Below are positions 46,268 to 58,131 of a stretch of 64,000 bases of DNA, one piece after another. Below the pieces are notes generated by a model. It searched no databases, was not told where the DNA came from, and saw only the letters and a program-made list of their open reading frames with translations. A program made the translations under genes and the position numbers. The DNA is from Diaporthe sp. PMI_573 (taxonomy: Eukaryota > Ascomycota > Sordariomycetes > Diaporthales > Diaporthaceae), in assembly GCA_021399435.1 (NCBI GenBank), contig JAJTUP010000002.1, positions 3,720,001-3,784,000 on the forward strand, given 5' to 3'. The stretch's first letter is position 1. Each line of letters begins with the position of its first letter.

Positions 46268-47153
46268 TCATCCAAAGGCCATCAACGCGATGGCGACAAA
46301 CCCTGGCCACCACATTAGAGCCCTGTGATTGAGGCCCACAGCAGTATTTGGTGATTGCTTGCCGCCACTGGCAGTCGTGCCATTGGGCAGGGTTCCGTTG
46401 ATGAGGATGGTTTCGGTACCGTTGATGTCACCAAGGCACACTATGCTGTGATTCAGGGAGCCGTAGCTACCGTTGCCGATGATGCTGTCGATGTAGGCCC
46501 GATCGCCGTTGTCGTCACATCCACATACCTGGTACGGAGCACAACCGTACAGCACGGGCCTGGTCTCTTGGCGATCTGACGTCTGATTGTGGTAATACCA
46601 CGGTTGCTTGTGTGGATATAGATACGGTAGCAGATACTATATGCCCGGCCAGAATGCGATCTCCTCGACCCCACCAGCCAGTACGAAGGGCATGATACTA
46701 CCAGTTGATGACGAGCCTGCTCGGTAGGGGGTGGTCGTACTGCCGCTGTAGAAGCGCCCATTACCGTATGTAGGCCCAACGCCGGAGCCGGTTGTTGTTC
46801 GGCCACCAGCTGACGAAGACGAAGAGGCTGCACCCCGGCTGTTAAATTCGATTTCAGTATACTTCTGTTACTGACGGCCTTCTGCGTGCTCTGTCAAGGG
46901 ACCTCTGCTAGGGTTGTCTCACTTACCCTGATGACCCGCTCGAGCCTGATTTGGAGGACGACCTACCTCCTCCCCGACCACCTGAGCCGTGGCCTTTGCG
47001 CTTGCATAGATTAAGATTGCGAGATTTGTTTTCTTCACACTGCTTTTGAGTAGTGATGTTGTGTGCTGGTGTGAAGTCGGTTGTCTGCGAGACAATGGCT
47101 GTGGTTGTAGTCTGCAGGGCTGCACCGACGGCCATGATGAGACAGAGCTTCAT
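46268..47153 (-). pseudogene. DUF7732-like secreted/GPI-type protein with one TAG
   Basis: Exon 1 47153-46927 and exon 2 46838-46268 (intron 88 nt, donor GTAAGT, acceptor AACAG). It starts with a signal peptide (MKLCLIMAVGAAL), then KRKGHGSGGRGGGRSSS, a Gly/Ser/Thr linker, a hydrophobic PFVLAGGVEEIAFWPGI region, CAPYQVCGCDDNGD, then IDSIIGNGSYGSLNHS and TILINGTLPNGTTASGG, and a hydrophobic C-terminus fit for GPI attachment. This matches a fungal family of unknown function (DUF7732-like), probably cell-surface. One in-frame TAG (46637-46639) follows FWPGI where relatives usually have Trp, i.e. TGG to TAG. Otherwise the reading is intact over both exons, so it is either a recent pseudogene or a sequencing difference. 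Confidence 0.7.
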
Positions 47154-48405
47154 GATGTGTGAAGGCTGGGTGGTTGGTTCGAGAGAGTGTGAAGAACTGA
47201 GAAACGTGGTAACGAAAGGAAGCCATCTCAAAGAAATCAGACGCCGCCTTATATGCTGGTCCATGGGTGAGATACTGGGCCTTACCATTAGGGAGAAATC
47301 GACTCATCGCGTGTCACGTCAGCTGTGGCAATACCCAAGTAGAAATATTAAGTGAGTTTGAGCAGCTATTAGCATTACATAAATATAATTAATATTTAGT
47401 GATAGATATGGCTGTGTTGGGCTGGGAACTCATAGGCCAAATGAGATGGGGACGGAAACCGCACCTCTCGGACGACTGTATTATTTTTTTCCACCTTCAA
47501 AATCCGAACTTACGGGGAGTTCAAGGTAGCTTTTGCCGCGGCTATGTTTATGCTATGACTAGTGATATCATGGTACCCGTGATTATCGTTGTTGCCCAAG
47601 GCAGCGGCAGTGCTCGGGCGGCCTAAAAGCCACTCTCACTCCAGGAGTGCCTTAACCAAGTACAATTAGTACAGCAAAGCATCCAAATTTGACATAGGCC
47701 GTGGGATAATAGAAGCCGAGACTGATGCGCCGTTGGGCGGTTCGGAGAAAAGTCAGGACAAGACCTAGCAGTAGCCAGATAACTAATGCTAGACTCCTAC
47801 GTCAACCACAAGAAGCCCCTAAAGGTAAATTCAAGTCATTCGATCTATACGCCCAAGCAATTACAAAAACAGGCAATAATTGACGAGGCAATTCCCAGTT
47901 TTAATCCTGACAACTTAGACAGCATAGTCATATCCGCTTAATCATCTGATGCTTCCACAGATTACTTTAGACCTCGATTGTCTCACACCAGGGGATTTTT
48001 CTACCTTTAGTTAGTATTATCACGATGAGTGAGGCACAAGCTGGGGCGATGCATAAGCACACCAGCCCCGTTTCTTTGAAGATCGCAAATATCGGGTCAC
48101 AAGTTAGCACGACAGAAAAGTAGGATGAGTACGCATGTGTGTAGTTTGGTCAAAAGCTGAATTTACCCCCGGCGAGGATATGAGTGGAGTTAGAATTGAA
48201 TCGAGCTCATTGCGGACTCTGTCCGGCTGTTTATTCAAAACGTGACTTCAAAGCGTGGGCCCTGCTCTATCGTCAGATGGGAGGATCCCTCCTGGAGTAA
48301 GTGTGTTAGTTTAGCTGACAGATTTGCCCGGCAAGTGACCTCATCCATAGGTCTTATCACAGAGTTCGGCAGCAGAGGTCAGCCCGGATTCGTGCGTTCG
48401 AGTAC
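47154..48405. other. Intergenic, no supported gene
   Basis: Includes the promoter side of the DUF7732-like gene and a 75-codon + frame at 47399-47626 with no motif. No repeat recognised. Confidence 0.45.
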
Positions 48406-48807
48406 TCATCTTCCCATCATGGGAAAAGAGATGCTCCCAGTAATCATAGACCGTTGTATCTTTATTTTTTGAAGTATTTGCTCTATTAATTGTGAATTCA
48501 GCCTGGGTTCTAGAGAAAAGGAGATAGCTGGAGCGGTAAATATGTACCGGAATGTACTCCCAGTGCCATTTGCTCTGCTATAACATACCCAGGCTCCTTC
48601 GTTCTGACTATGTAGCTCATTCGGAGCTTGGGCTAGGCCCCTTGCGACCTGGAAAGTCATCAAAACAGTCTCGCCTCTCCGATCACCATAGAACCAAACT
48701 TTGGAGGACGAATACGTGGAAGGCATCAGAAGTTTAAGGATACGTGATGCCGCCGCGAGACCCTTAGAAAGCACAGGACCAGGGCAGCCCACATCGTACC
48801 GCCACAA
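48406..48807 (-). CDS. Hypothetical frame, possible exon
   Basis: 133 codons with protein-like stretches (LLMPSTYSSSKVWFYGDRRG and AWVCYSRANGTGSTFRYIF). I recognise no family, and the beginning may be an exon boundary rather than the true start. Opposite-strand frames are shorter and less convincing. Confidence 0.3.
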   Translation of the reverse strand: MWRYDVGCPGPVLSKGLAAASRILKLLMPSTYSSSKVWFYGDRRGETVLMTFQVARGLAQAPNELHSQNEGAWVCYSRANGTGSTFRYIFTAPAISFSLEPRLNSQLIEQILQKIKIQRSMITGSISFPMMGR

Positions 48808-49195
48808 TAAGGTGCTCCGGTCAGTAAAACACTTAATGCACTATAATCCAGCCTTACCAGACCAATAAAGCATATGAAAGTAAAGCTTCAGGAGGTGCTG
48901 GAGGCCGCCTGAGCATACTGGCCCAATCCGCCCTGAGCTATTGCCCTGTCTTCATGGAGGCATGATCCAGGACGGTCTACCGCAAGTCCATAAATGACGG
49001 ATCTCTCGAGATATCTTCCTTCGTATTTATATCTTCTTCAGTTTACCACTTGGCTATATTTATTCAACGTCACTGATTGTACAGCTGCCACAACACTCCT
49101 ACTCCCTACGCGTTTACCTTAACCCTATCGGTATATCGCCATTATGTTAGTATTCTCTGTGGCTTTCTGTGCCACTCATTTAGGGCAGAATCATC
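48808..49195. other. Intergenic, no supported gene
   Basis: Upstream flank of the 49196 gene. CT-rich and AT-rich patches are compatible with a fungal promoter; nothing specific. Confidence 0.4.
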
Positions 49196-49864
49196 ATGTC
49201 GCTTAAAATACTCGAGCCTATCTTGGACGAGATAATAGTTATCTTCTCATGTGAGACTTGCTCCGAGCATTTTGAATTTATCAATGAGCTACAAGACTAT
49301 AAATTAAAATACACGATAACGCCTTGTAGAGAGGTGCAAGATGACGTCTTACATGGTATCGTGACACCTTTAAAAAGAAGTTTTAGTCAAATTAAGTCTG
49401 ATGAGGATGATAACGAGTCCTGCCGGAAATTCTAGAGGCGGCCGGATGCCGTTGTGCAATATCCCCAGGTTATCCTGAACAATACTGCAGAAAGCAGGCG
49501 CTGTAGTTTGATTTATCCGCGGCTATGGTTTCCAGAGTCTTGGGAAACATATCCGAAAATGTCGATTCCTAGCATTGGGAGCACCGCTGACTGCTGGTCA
49601 CACCGGGCCCTGCTCTACGAGCCCCCTACAGATGTGCCGCTAAACATGTATGCCCAGACCTCGACCAGTGGTCCCGGCTACACTCAGACGGCTGCAAACA
49701 TGCCCAAAATCCGACTACCCCCGATTCTTTCTGTTAGAAGCTCTCAAAGAATAAGGCTGCCGTCATTGCGCGAAATCTTTCAAGACATGGCGGTTGGGTG
49801 TCAATTTCTATACTTGTCACTCTTCAATACCAGTGCGATCTCATTTGTTGGTAGATACCCTTGA
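49196..49864 (+). pseudogene. Hypothetical protein with one internal TAG
   Basis: A single frame of about 222 codons starts MSLKILEPILDEIIVIFSC and is broken only by TAG 49433-49435. The C-terminal part has IRLPSLREIFQDM, a motif shape often seen near the start or end of fungal regulatory proteins, and LPPILSVRSSQ. No catalytic or DNA-binding domain recognised. With TAG read as former CAG the two halves connect smoothly, so I treat them as one gene; two small genes are possible but less likely. Confidence 0.45.
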
Positions 49865-50847
49865 GGGCTACTGGGCACGCAAGGTCTAGATAGTTGGTCA
49901 TTTGAAATGCAAACTGCTACTTGTGCGACAGAGCACGGCGGTGTCCAGCTTCGCTTGCGAACCGCCGTAATGCATGTTTCTAATTACGTTCTCTTGACAG
50001 GACGTCTTTTGTTGTCTATAAAATCATGGGTTGCATACTGCTTTGGGTACCTCTGCATTCTGGAAACAAGAACGTAGCTCCGGCAATGGAGGTCGCTTAT
50101 ATTTTGACATATATCTGCCTCGGCCAAAGAAAGAAGGTCCTTAGTCTCTCTTAGAGGATAAAGGGGTGTTCTGCCCTATTTAATGACACAATTTTTTATC
50201 CTACTTGCTATCCTTGTATCTGTGGGGCTTGGCCTGGATGTATACTGAAAGATGAAAAAATAAAAAAGTGGTTAGTATCAGCAATGACTTGTCTGGAACA
50301 ATGGGTTTGAATAATAGAATTATGAGAAGCATCGTCTCGGCCACCCATAGAGGGCAATACAATACTTATGCCCTTCTCTTGTTAAGACGGATTTGTTGGC
50401 GTTAAGAACATGTCATTTAGAGTGTGCTAAGTCCATCTCGATGGTACCGACTAGTAACTAATTAATCCTTACCAAAAAAAGGGTTTAATATTATTTATAG
50501 CTAACGATTTGCATCTAAAAGGTAATATTAAATCAGAAAAACGATAGCGAATGCTCCAAGTCCATGGGAAATAAATGTTGAATAGTGTACTTGGTGTATT
50601 ATGAGGTTGCAAGCGTAGACGTACGGGTATGCTTCTTAGCGCGTCTGCCGTGTGCTAATAGAGTAGCTTGCAACCGTTCTAGCTAGATTGCATAGAATCA
50701 CGACCTTCTTCAGGGACCTGCTGAGTCAAGAATCATTTAGCTGTCTGAATACTTAGGGGCCTTGATCTTTGTATCGCGTAAGCTCTGTGACGCTTGGAAT
50801 AGGGAGTTTCATTCCTTCAGTGGCACTGTTAAGAGACAAAGGATTGT
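49865..50847. other. Intergenic with a dispersed repeat
   Basis: AT-rich, no gene. It holds one copy of a diverged repeat at about 50305-50435 whose partner lies at about 53620-53770. Confidence 0.5.
50305..50435. repeat. Diverged dispersed repeat, copy 1
   Basis: Best-conserved part: AGACGGATTTGTTGGCG then AAGAACATGT and TTTAGAGTGTGCTAA. It matches 53725-53765 in direct orientation with substitutions and small gaps; weaker similarity extends upstream. Confidence 0.6.
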
Positions 50848-51610
50848 TTAAAAATATTGCTGTAAATTTTCAAATAAGTCGGGGGTACATATATTTGCGA
50901 GTCCTAGTTCTTCTGCCATGTATCTAAGCGTCCCTAGGAACACGTAGTTCCCATTCCATGCCATCCATGGAAGTACCACAATTCCTGGTCTTGTTCTTTG
51001 GCGGATATCCATATGAAAATGTAAATCGATAAATGTGGTGTTTGAAATACTTGGCCCAACATAAAAAGCAGAGCCAGTGAGCAATGAGATGGATACTACA
51101 GTATTAGGATCCGAAGCTGGTTTGACTAGATCAAATCTTAAATCAGGCTACAGTAATTGCCTTGCTTATCCGAGATCCTTGTCTCTGATGATACGTCCTG
51201 AGTATTTAAGGTATCCAGTTTTCCGCCGGAGCGATTTCTCCCTGTTCTTTCAAAACGCCTCCTTGTCTGAATCCTCGAGCCTTTTGCTTCTTAGCACGGC
51301 TCTACTCTCGATTTCAAAACTCGCTCCACCAGTTGTGTAAAGATATGATGCCTTTGACCTGAGACCTTGTCCGAAACCTTCTCCGAAATGGACCAGAAGA
51401 CGATATGCCGCGGTTATCTCGTCCACTGTGTGTTCACTGGACCCTAGAGACGTGGGGCTTCAGACACACACCATGAAACTGTACAATATCCACACTTCCC
51501 CAGCCCCGGCGTCAGCACCAACACCCATACCGGACCAGAAGATCTGCCCATCACATGGAATAACGCGGGAATGTTGGTCCACCCCTTGGCTCATAAACAT
51601 AGCCGCGATG
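50848..51610 (-). pseudogene. Unrecognised decayed protein gene
   Basis: One minus-strand frame stays coherent across about 250 codons despite four or more stops (TGA, TGA, TAA, TAG). It reads MFMSQGVDQHSRVIPCDGQ, then DEITAAYRLLVHFGEGFGQG, TTGGASFEIESRAVLRSKR, KTGYLKYSGRIIRDKDLG, FDLVKPASDPNTVVSISLL, and ends with an intact 78-codon block (50848-51084) holding TFIDLHFHMDIRQRTRPG and VLPWMAWNGNYVFLG. The stops fit CAA/CAG/CGA to TAA/TAG/TGA. I cannot name the family. The intact tail suggests the gene was once conserved. Confidence 0.45.
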
Positions 51611-54376
51611 CACTAAAATACCAGACATCCATAACTTACTGGAATTCCAAAGATCTAGAGTTTATTACGGGCGATTTGGTGCAGGTGAAGGACGAGTACT
51701 ACAAGATGCTATGCTTGGAGAGAGTGGGAATGCAGAGACGTTGGGAACGTGGGAACGCAATGCCTGGTCGTGCTCCTGCCTTTGGCAAACATGCCGAGAT
51801 AGCCCAGAGAGATCCCGTCTCTGCTCGAACGGCGTGGAAGAAGAGTACCGCACGGTGTTACTCATACGTCCGGCTCAAGCAGTTGATGCGCATCCTTGGG
51901 GTGGACCCGCGCGAACAGCTGCTGGTATTGAACTGGCTCAGATGGCAGAGCCGGCTCGAGTGGTCTCATATGATGTACCATCCATGGGAGTTGTTGCACT
52001 TAGAGCTCATTATGAAAAGATGGAAGGAGGGAGCGGAAGAACGAGGCAGGAGGCAGGAGAAACAGCCACAGGGCTGAGAACTGAACCCAGCCCGGCTGAG
52101 CGCCGCGGGGCCAGTCGTTGATCTCAAAATGTCTGTGCAATTTCCTTCGCCGTCAAGAAGTACTAGAGCAGATGGTGCGTGAATACTCAGGTGGGTATAC
52201 AGGTGGAAGGATTGTGCCGCCGCCACTCCCTGCCAAGGCTTGTCATACGCGGGCTCGACAAGCCCTGTCGCATTGAATATTCAAAAATTGACCGCAAATT
52301 GCTCACGTTTGAGAGTCTTTATCTAGCTGTTGTAGAATGAGACAAAGAGTCACCTTTCATGGCCACTCATTTGGTCCGTACGCCGTCCCTGGGCCTATCG
52401 CAGAGCATCAGCACGGGCCCTGCCCGGCGGCCGCCGCGCACATGTCCACAATCCTAGCCTCGGGATTTGGGTGTGCTACGACTGTACTGGTGTCGTGGGA
52501 GAAGATACATTCCGATAAATAAAGGGCCATGCTGCCCCTTGACCGGCAGCTTTGGCTGTCCAGTTCCACTTCCTCCCAGGCCATCCCATGCCGCAGGTTC
52601 CATGTAAACAGTAGGATAGCCCACACTACAATGACAAATACTCCTTCAAAGCCAAAACCCCAGGCATCGACGCCGAACGACGTCATATCTGACCGCAGGC
52701 AAGCAACCCGGCTTGGGTGGCGGAGCGTCGGCAGCGCTGACGAAGAGTTTCCCGTCTTTGATTCGGATGAATTCATCAAAGCTTGCCCACCTGCAAGTGC
52801 GAAAGCCCGAAATAAAACGATGGCAGCCTTGGAGGAATGTAGTGCTATTTCAAGAAATTTGCTCGTAACTAGGCAATTTCGAGAATGGGACTTGATCCTG
52901 TGATTATCGATAGGACCCAGAATAGCGATCTGGATAGTTGATGCTATGTGATACTTTAAAGTAATGGTTGATGCTTATTACATATCTAAAGAATAGGATG
53001 AGAATGAGCTGTTGCTGCCTTGAGTTCTTATGATTTCTATCGATTGGCCAGATTATGGTGATGCGGAAGGGATGTGAACATAGGCTATATCGCAATTTCC
53101 AACCAAGTTATCTTCAACAAACAAGAGGTCTTTTCATATCAATTGCATACCTTGGCATATTTACCTTCCAAAACCCCCAAGATCCAACTAGCAAGAGGGG
53201 CCGGTCACATTTTGGACACAGAATTGCCTCGACCAAATGGGAAGAGGTCCTACTCTGTACTGAGAAAGGGGGCATCTGCTCTATTTGATTTCGCATTTTA
53301 ATCCTGATTCCTCTTGTCGTACCTAATAGAGCTTGACAGTGACGCACATTGCTGAGAGGTGGCGAACCAAAAAAAAACAAGTAAGTCAATATCAGACCAG
53401 TACTACCACATAAAGGCCAAGCTGGGCTTTGTATGTGTAAGTAGTATAATATGGACTTTAGTCCTTGGAACTAAGGACATTGACTCCATCAGTAGGTTTT
53501 ACACCAGGCTATCCTTCACGATTGCAGCCAGCCAAGTTCGTCGAAACGATTCTGTGACAATAACCAGGGTTGCCCCCATTCCTTAAGAAGACAATGATGT
53601 GTGGGGTAGTTTGTTTTTGAATAATCAGAACTATAAGATTCTAGCTTCTGGATCCTGATGATATCGTCGCGGTTACTTAAAGGGGATCAATAGCGATACT
53701 CCTGTGCTTTGTTTTGTCAGACGGACTTGTTGGCGCTGAGAACATGTATTTCAGAGTTTGCTAAAGAAGAAACCTCCAGCTGGTCGGCATCCCACATCCT
53801 ACGGCTTCATGACTGGTCTCAACAGCCATTCTGTCGATACCAGTACCATATCACGGTGCCTCAGGCATTATTCTAGAGCAGCAAGCAGTTTCGCATGGTG
53901 TTCTCCTTTCAAGCGCACGGGAATCGTACCAACCTTGGAGGCAAACAGCTGTTACTAGAAATCACGAGGCCACTCGACAAGCGCTGAGATCCGAGAGGAT
54001 CAAAAGGGGCGGGTTGTGACACATGGGATCAAAGAACCATAGCCCTGTGACGCAGGAACTCGGATTTCCGGGTCGCAGTAACTTCCGTGATGAGGTTTCA
54101 TGGCGATCACGAGACCTCTTACAGTACAAGAGGGTGAAGGGGCTGAATAAGGGCCTTAGTTTCGGATTCACAGAGAACTTCGCTGCTAATTTTCCGATGC
54201 CAGAGTCTACATGACTGCTCGCTCCAGAATCTGCACGCAGAGACTGAAAAAAACGCTGTCTCTGCATATTCCAGGGCTCACAGAAAGAAAATCTAAATCA
54301 CGCTGGCACAAAGTTTGTAGCCGCAAAAAAAAAAAGAAAAAAAAAGACCCACTTGTCTTAAGACACAGAAGGACAA
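51611..54376. other. Region of small, unsupported frames
   Basis: Overlapping frames on both strands: 51571-52077 (+) and 51711-52121 (+), 52408-52779 (-, with a possible membrane helix FVIVVWAILLFTW), 52529-52903 (+), 53074-53301 (+) and 54023-54214 (+). None has a recognised motif or clear splice partners, and at each locus two strands compete. Some may be exons of decayed genes. An oligo-A run lies near 54325-54347. Confidence 0.4.
53620..53770. repeat. Diverged dispersed repeat, copy 2
   Basis: AGACGGACTTGTTGGCG, GAGAACATGT, TTTCAGAGTTTGCTAA. Partner of 50305-50435. Probably a relic of an old mobile element. Confidence 0.6.
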
Positions 54377-56391
54377 TCAAGAGGCCCTCGCTTTTTTAAC
54401 GTCCCATTCTACCAGAAAGCCCTCGTGCCAATCAGGATCCTCACACATTTTCACCGCAACATTATCGCCAAGGGAGAGTTTGCCGACGTAGTCCACCTCA
54501 CCCACAAAATTAGCTCCTGCGTCGCTTAGATACATCTCGACTTCTTCTTTTCCAGCAGGCCGTACTGTTATAGATCTCCATGGCTTCGAGCTCATGATAA
54601 GCCGTTTATTCACGGGCTTCCCTTTTCCGTCCCTCCATCCCAATCGATGTTGCCACGTGTAATTTTCTCCCGTTCGATCGATGATCGCCCGTACGCGAAC
54701 ATATTCTTCGTCTCCTTTCTTTGGCTATCGAATTAAAGGTTTCTTGGGGTTCAGCCTTTTTGTTCTCCGTGCTTGTCGCCTCGGCCTACAACTAGCCTTG
54801 TGGCTTTTCTTCCTCACCGACCGTAGATGGTCCGAAGGGGCCTGCGGGTGACAGTGGGCCTTTTGGGAGACCCTAGGTCCCGGTCTCCTGGTCGCCAACA
54901 CCTTATCGACGGGGTGCTTGTAGTGCTGGGCGTCGCTCCCACACTCTGGTTGCCCAACACTTTTCTCCGCCGCTGCCTTGTCATCAGCAATAGCGCCACG
55001 ACTCATCTCGTCCATTACAGTCTGCCATAGGTCGCTCGAAGATATGTCGCCGTTGGTAAATGCGAGGTGAAAATCAATTCGTGTTCCGATTTCGTTGGTT
55101 TCGGGAAGATCAAGATACCGCCCTTCGACTGGGTCTGGCCTCAGATCTGATATAGGCCAGTGGCCGAGCGACATATCTTCCTGCGGCCCATACCACCCAG
55201 TTTGGGGCCATAGATTAGGTGGGGTCGTGAGATCAGCGCGCGCTACACTCTCAAAAGCGACCATACTAGGCTGCAATGGCACGACACGATGAGCAGCGGC
55301 CTCCACAAAGGCACCGTTCGCTTGACCGTCCTCCGGCTGTAACTGCGACGCTTGTGACTCGATGAACTCGCCAAGCTGCCTCATTAGCTCAGCGTCCGGC
55401 GTCCAGTATTCCTCGTCATAGCAGGACGACTGCATGAGATTGAAGCTTTGGCCTGGGTCAGTGGCAGGGAAGCCATCTCGTGCGGCTTCAAGCTCCGGTG
55501 CTGCAGGCAATAATTCGACCTGTCTCGCAGGTGAGCTAGGCTGGGGCTGCGAAAGAGGGTGATCAGCTCCGTAAAAGCCCCAGAACGTATCCGGTGCTGA
55601 CGGTATGGCAGGATGAGCTGGGTCTCGGAGAGAGGCGCAACTTTCGCGGCACCCCAGACAATCCACTACTTGCGTTCCGCCAGGCTGATCTAGCTGGCTC
55701 ATGAAGGCGGCTGTTCCCGTCTCAAATGGCTACTCGCGTGTAGTTGACGGTAGAAGACCAGGGCTCGGCTCCAGATTTAAGGCAGAGTGTACGCTCGGTA
55801 AGGCTTCTGACGACAGTGCTTCAGGCGAGAGTCGGAGGTCTCCCTGAGGTGGGCTGCGTCGATAGGGTAAGGAGGCGCTGACTATTTTGTTCGACGTCAT
55901 GGAATATAGCATGGCGATTTCCCACCCATAGGAATCATAAGAAAAATAATTAGGCTCCATGTCTACGACTAGTCCTTGGTATAATACCATACTACTGAGC
56001 TTTTGACAAGACAAGTTAGTCTGAGGCGAGGGAGGTCGTCCTCATGGGGAAGCTGGCCGTTTAAGTATTTCTCACAGAGGGCTTCCGAAAGGCCCAAGCC
56101 AAATGGACATTTTGTGCTCTTTCTCGGCACGCCCACGCCTTTAGCTACTTCAAGTCTATCGGGCGGCCTCCTTGTCTGAGAAGCTACAGATATGCTGATA
56201 AGTCTAGTATTTCGTCCCAGCTGCCTGCGAGCAAGCGAGCAGTGGCAGACAGGAACGCCGTCGGGGCTGAATTTGCCACCGAGGAACGACCTTCCAGGCC
56301 TGCAGACGACGTCAACGTTGTAGCCGGTATGTGTCATCGTCCGAAACATGCATGGATCAGAGATACGAGAGGATCCCTTCACAGCCTTCAA
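54377..56391 (-). pseudogene. Long unknown protein gene broken by TAG codons
   Basis: Four stretches follow each other on the minus strand. 56391-55969 holds CHCSLARRQLGRNTRL and KCPFGLGLSEALCEKYLNGQ. From 56014, DMEPNYFSYDSYGWEIAML starts a second frame. TAG 55730-55732 leads into 55702-54725, acidic and Pro/Ser-rich with a basic end (RRQARRTKRLNPKKP). TAG 54725-54727 leads into a compact C-terminal domain (EEYVRVRAIIDRTGENYTWQ, then EGFLVEWDVKKARAS). The last three share one frame with only two TAG codons between them; the first needs a frame change near 56000, by intron or indel. Overall it looks like a regulatory-type protein with a small folded C-terminal domain. No family recognised. 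Confidence 0.5.
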
Positions 56392-56729
56392 CTATGCTCT
56401 CCCTGGTCAAGAGCATATCGATATCTATTGATGGTATGGGCTTCCAGACAGGGGCTGTGGTGGAATGACGGTCTCTTGGTCATCAGACGCAGCAGAATCA
56501 AGGAATCAGGCAGGCTTAGAAGCAGAAGCGAGGCCGCGAGGCTGATACTCAATGGGGTGGCGCTCTCCCACGGCGAAGATTGAGGGCTCCAAGCATTAGC
56601 ATCTCACTTTCGGCAGTTTCCGTTCGCCCGAAAGGCGCGCTGCGCTCACTGTCACTGCGGGCCATGGTAGATCTTGTTGGGCGATGTTTCGAGGCCATGG
56701 GACAAGACAGATGCTGCAAACCTGCCGAT

Positions 56730-57002
56730 TCAGCTGAGGGGCCCAAGAGAGGAGCCCTCAGGACGACCCAGCTCTGGCAGCTTTCTATCGCTGTCATATT
56801 TGAACATGGTCACTACATCTTCGCAAGAGCTACCAGGAATATCTAGGGACTTTTCCGCCGGGGTTTTCAGGCTTCCTGTTTGGTCGTATAATCTGTCGTC
56901 ACTGCCTCTGCCCCCTTCCCCCGGTGGCTTGCTGGTATTAGCCGCTGGCTCAGGTATCTCGCACACAAGGAGGAGCAATGGCTCTATAAGGAGGGACTGC
57001 AA
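56730..57002 (-). CDS. Hypothetical frame, possible exon
   Basis: 90 codons, polar and protein-like (KPPGEGGRGSDDRLYDQTG, then EDVVTMFKYDSDRKLPELG). It could be an upstream exon of the broken gene at 54377-56391 or a separate small gene. No motif recognised. Confidence 0.25.
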   Translation of the reverse strand: MQSLLIEPLLLLVCEIPEPAANTSKPPGEGGRGSDDRLYDQTGSLKTPAEKSLDIPGSSCEDVVTMFKYDSDRKLPELGRPEGSSLGPLS

Positions 57003-57702
57003 TAAGACTTTTCACTATCACCGTCCAAGTTCCTCTATCGTAATAAGGATAACTAAGGTTTTATAAGGAAATTCGATGAATACTAGTAGGGTGTTTCAGA
57101 CGTGGGCCTTGGGCCTGAGATTTCCTCGGTGCAGTCGACGGTTTTACGGAGTCAATGTCCTTAGCCATCAAGATACCCCACACTGTCGTCGGGAGTTCTT
57201 GCACAGATGGTCTCCGATCTAGGCCGACCTTTCAGTAAAGGATAAGTAGACTCAAAATTGGGTTGTTGTAATTTTGAATGGAGACCCTAAAACACTCTTT
57301 GTGTAGTCTTGCAAGTCGAAGTTTGCGGCCACAAATTTGAGCCTCGCCGCCCGTGTATCCTTGCAGTCGGGCCACCGATAAGCCCGGTGGGTGTGTTGTT
57401 TATCTTGCCCACTGGCTGACTTTATAGCGCGAGTAAAGCGACGAAGGAGTCGAATACTTTGTAGTAGGTACTAGGAAACACTACACACAGAGGCACAAGA
57501 AGCGGTGCAGGCAGCTGCAAGGCGACGTCCAGTCATGCAAAGCTTCGACTTCCAAATCTGTGCTCGGGCCCACTGCCGGGTCCGACGAGCACAATCAGAG
57601 ACAGATTCGATCTAAATAGTAATAGTTATGGATGAAGACCCCCCCGGGCCTGCGCAAGAGATTGACCGGCAGAAAAATGAGCTCTCATTGGCCCTTGCTG
57701 TG
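57003..57702. other. Intergenic, no supported gene
   Basis: GC-balanced, no convincing frame or repeat. It ends where the LTR-like block begins. Confidence 0.45.
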
Positions 57703-58131
57703 TGTCACGACCCTGACAGATATAGGAACAACAGTTTGTTCCGGAGCGGAACAGAACCCCACCAGGCCAGCTCACCAGGCCATGCGAACGGCGCAAGGGA
57801 CCAAGAAACTATCACGTGATCGCTGCTTAGGTAAACAGGATCGACCGGAGCGACAATCGATCCCAGCGATCCAACACTATGGAACGACAGGAGCGACCAG
57901 CGCTCCCTACGCTCCCTCACCCAAGATCGCCAGGAGCGACCAGCGCTCCCGGCGAGCCTCACTGAAGAGATGGACTATATAGACTCACGCTCGTTACCCC
58001 TAGATAGCATTCGGTAAGACAGGTCTTCAGCAGTCAATCTAAGTATTCACCCGAATAGCTCTCACCAGCTAGTGATCATTGTACAGTCAGAACCTATTGC
58101 TCAACCACCGCCTTGTTATGTATCGTGGACA
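57703..58131 (+). mobile_element. Possible solo LTR of about 429 bp
   Basis: Starts TGTCACGACCCTGACAG and ends TATCGTGGACA, giving the TGTC...GACA inverted ends usual for fungal LTRs. It contains a TATA-like GACTATATAGAC near 57970 and a GC-rich region with two copies of AGGAGCGACCAGCGCTCCC (57889-57907 and 57932-57950). No second copy is in the window and the flanking 5-mers (CTGTG and TAAAC) do not match, so the assignment is tentative. Confidence 0.4.
57889..57950. repeat. 19-bp direct repeat with internal palindrome
   Basis: AGGAGCGACCAGCGCTCCC occurs twice, 43 bp apart. Each copy contains GGAGCG-ACCA-GCGCTCC, able to form a hairpin. Confidence 0.85.

Noticed and set aside
53471..57164. 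Shared 17-mer CTAAGGACATTGACTCC in inverse orientation at 53471-53487 and 57148-57164
   Set aside because: Flanks do not align, and one such match is not far from chance expectation in 64 kb.
29000..58000. Giant Starship-type element carrying the unusual genes
   Set aside because: No tyrosine-recombinase captain (DUF3435) or flanking direct repeat could be recognised in the window.
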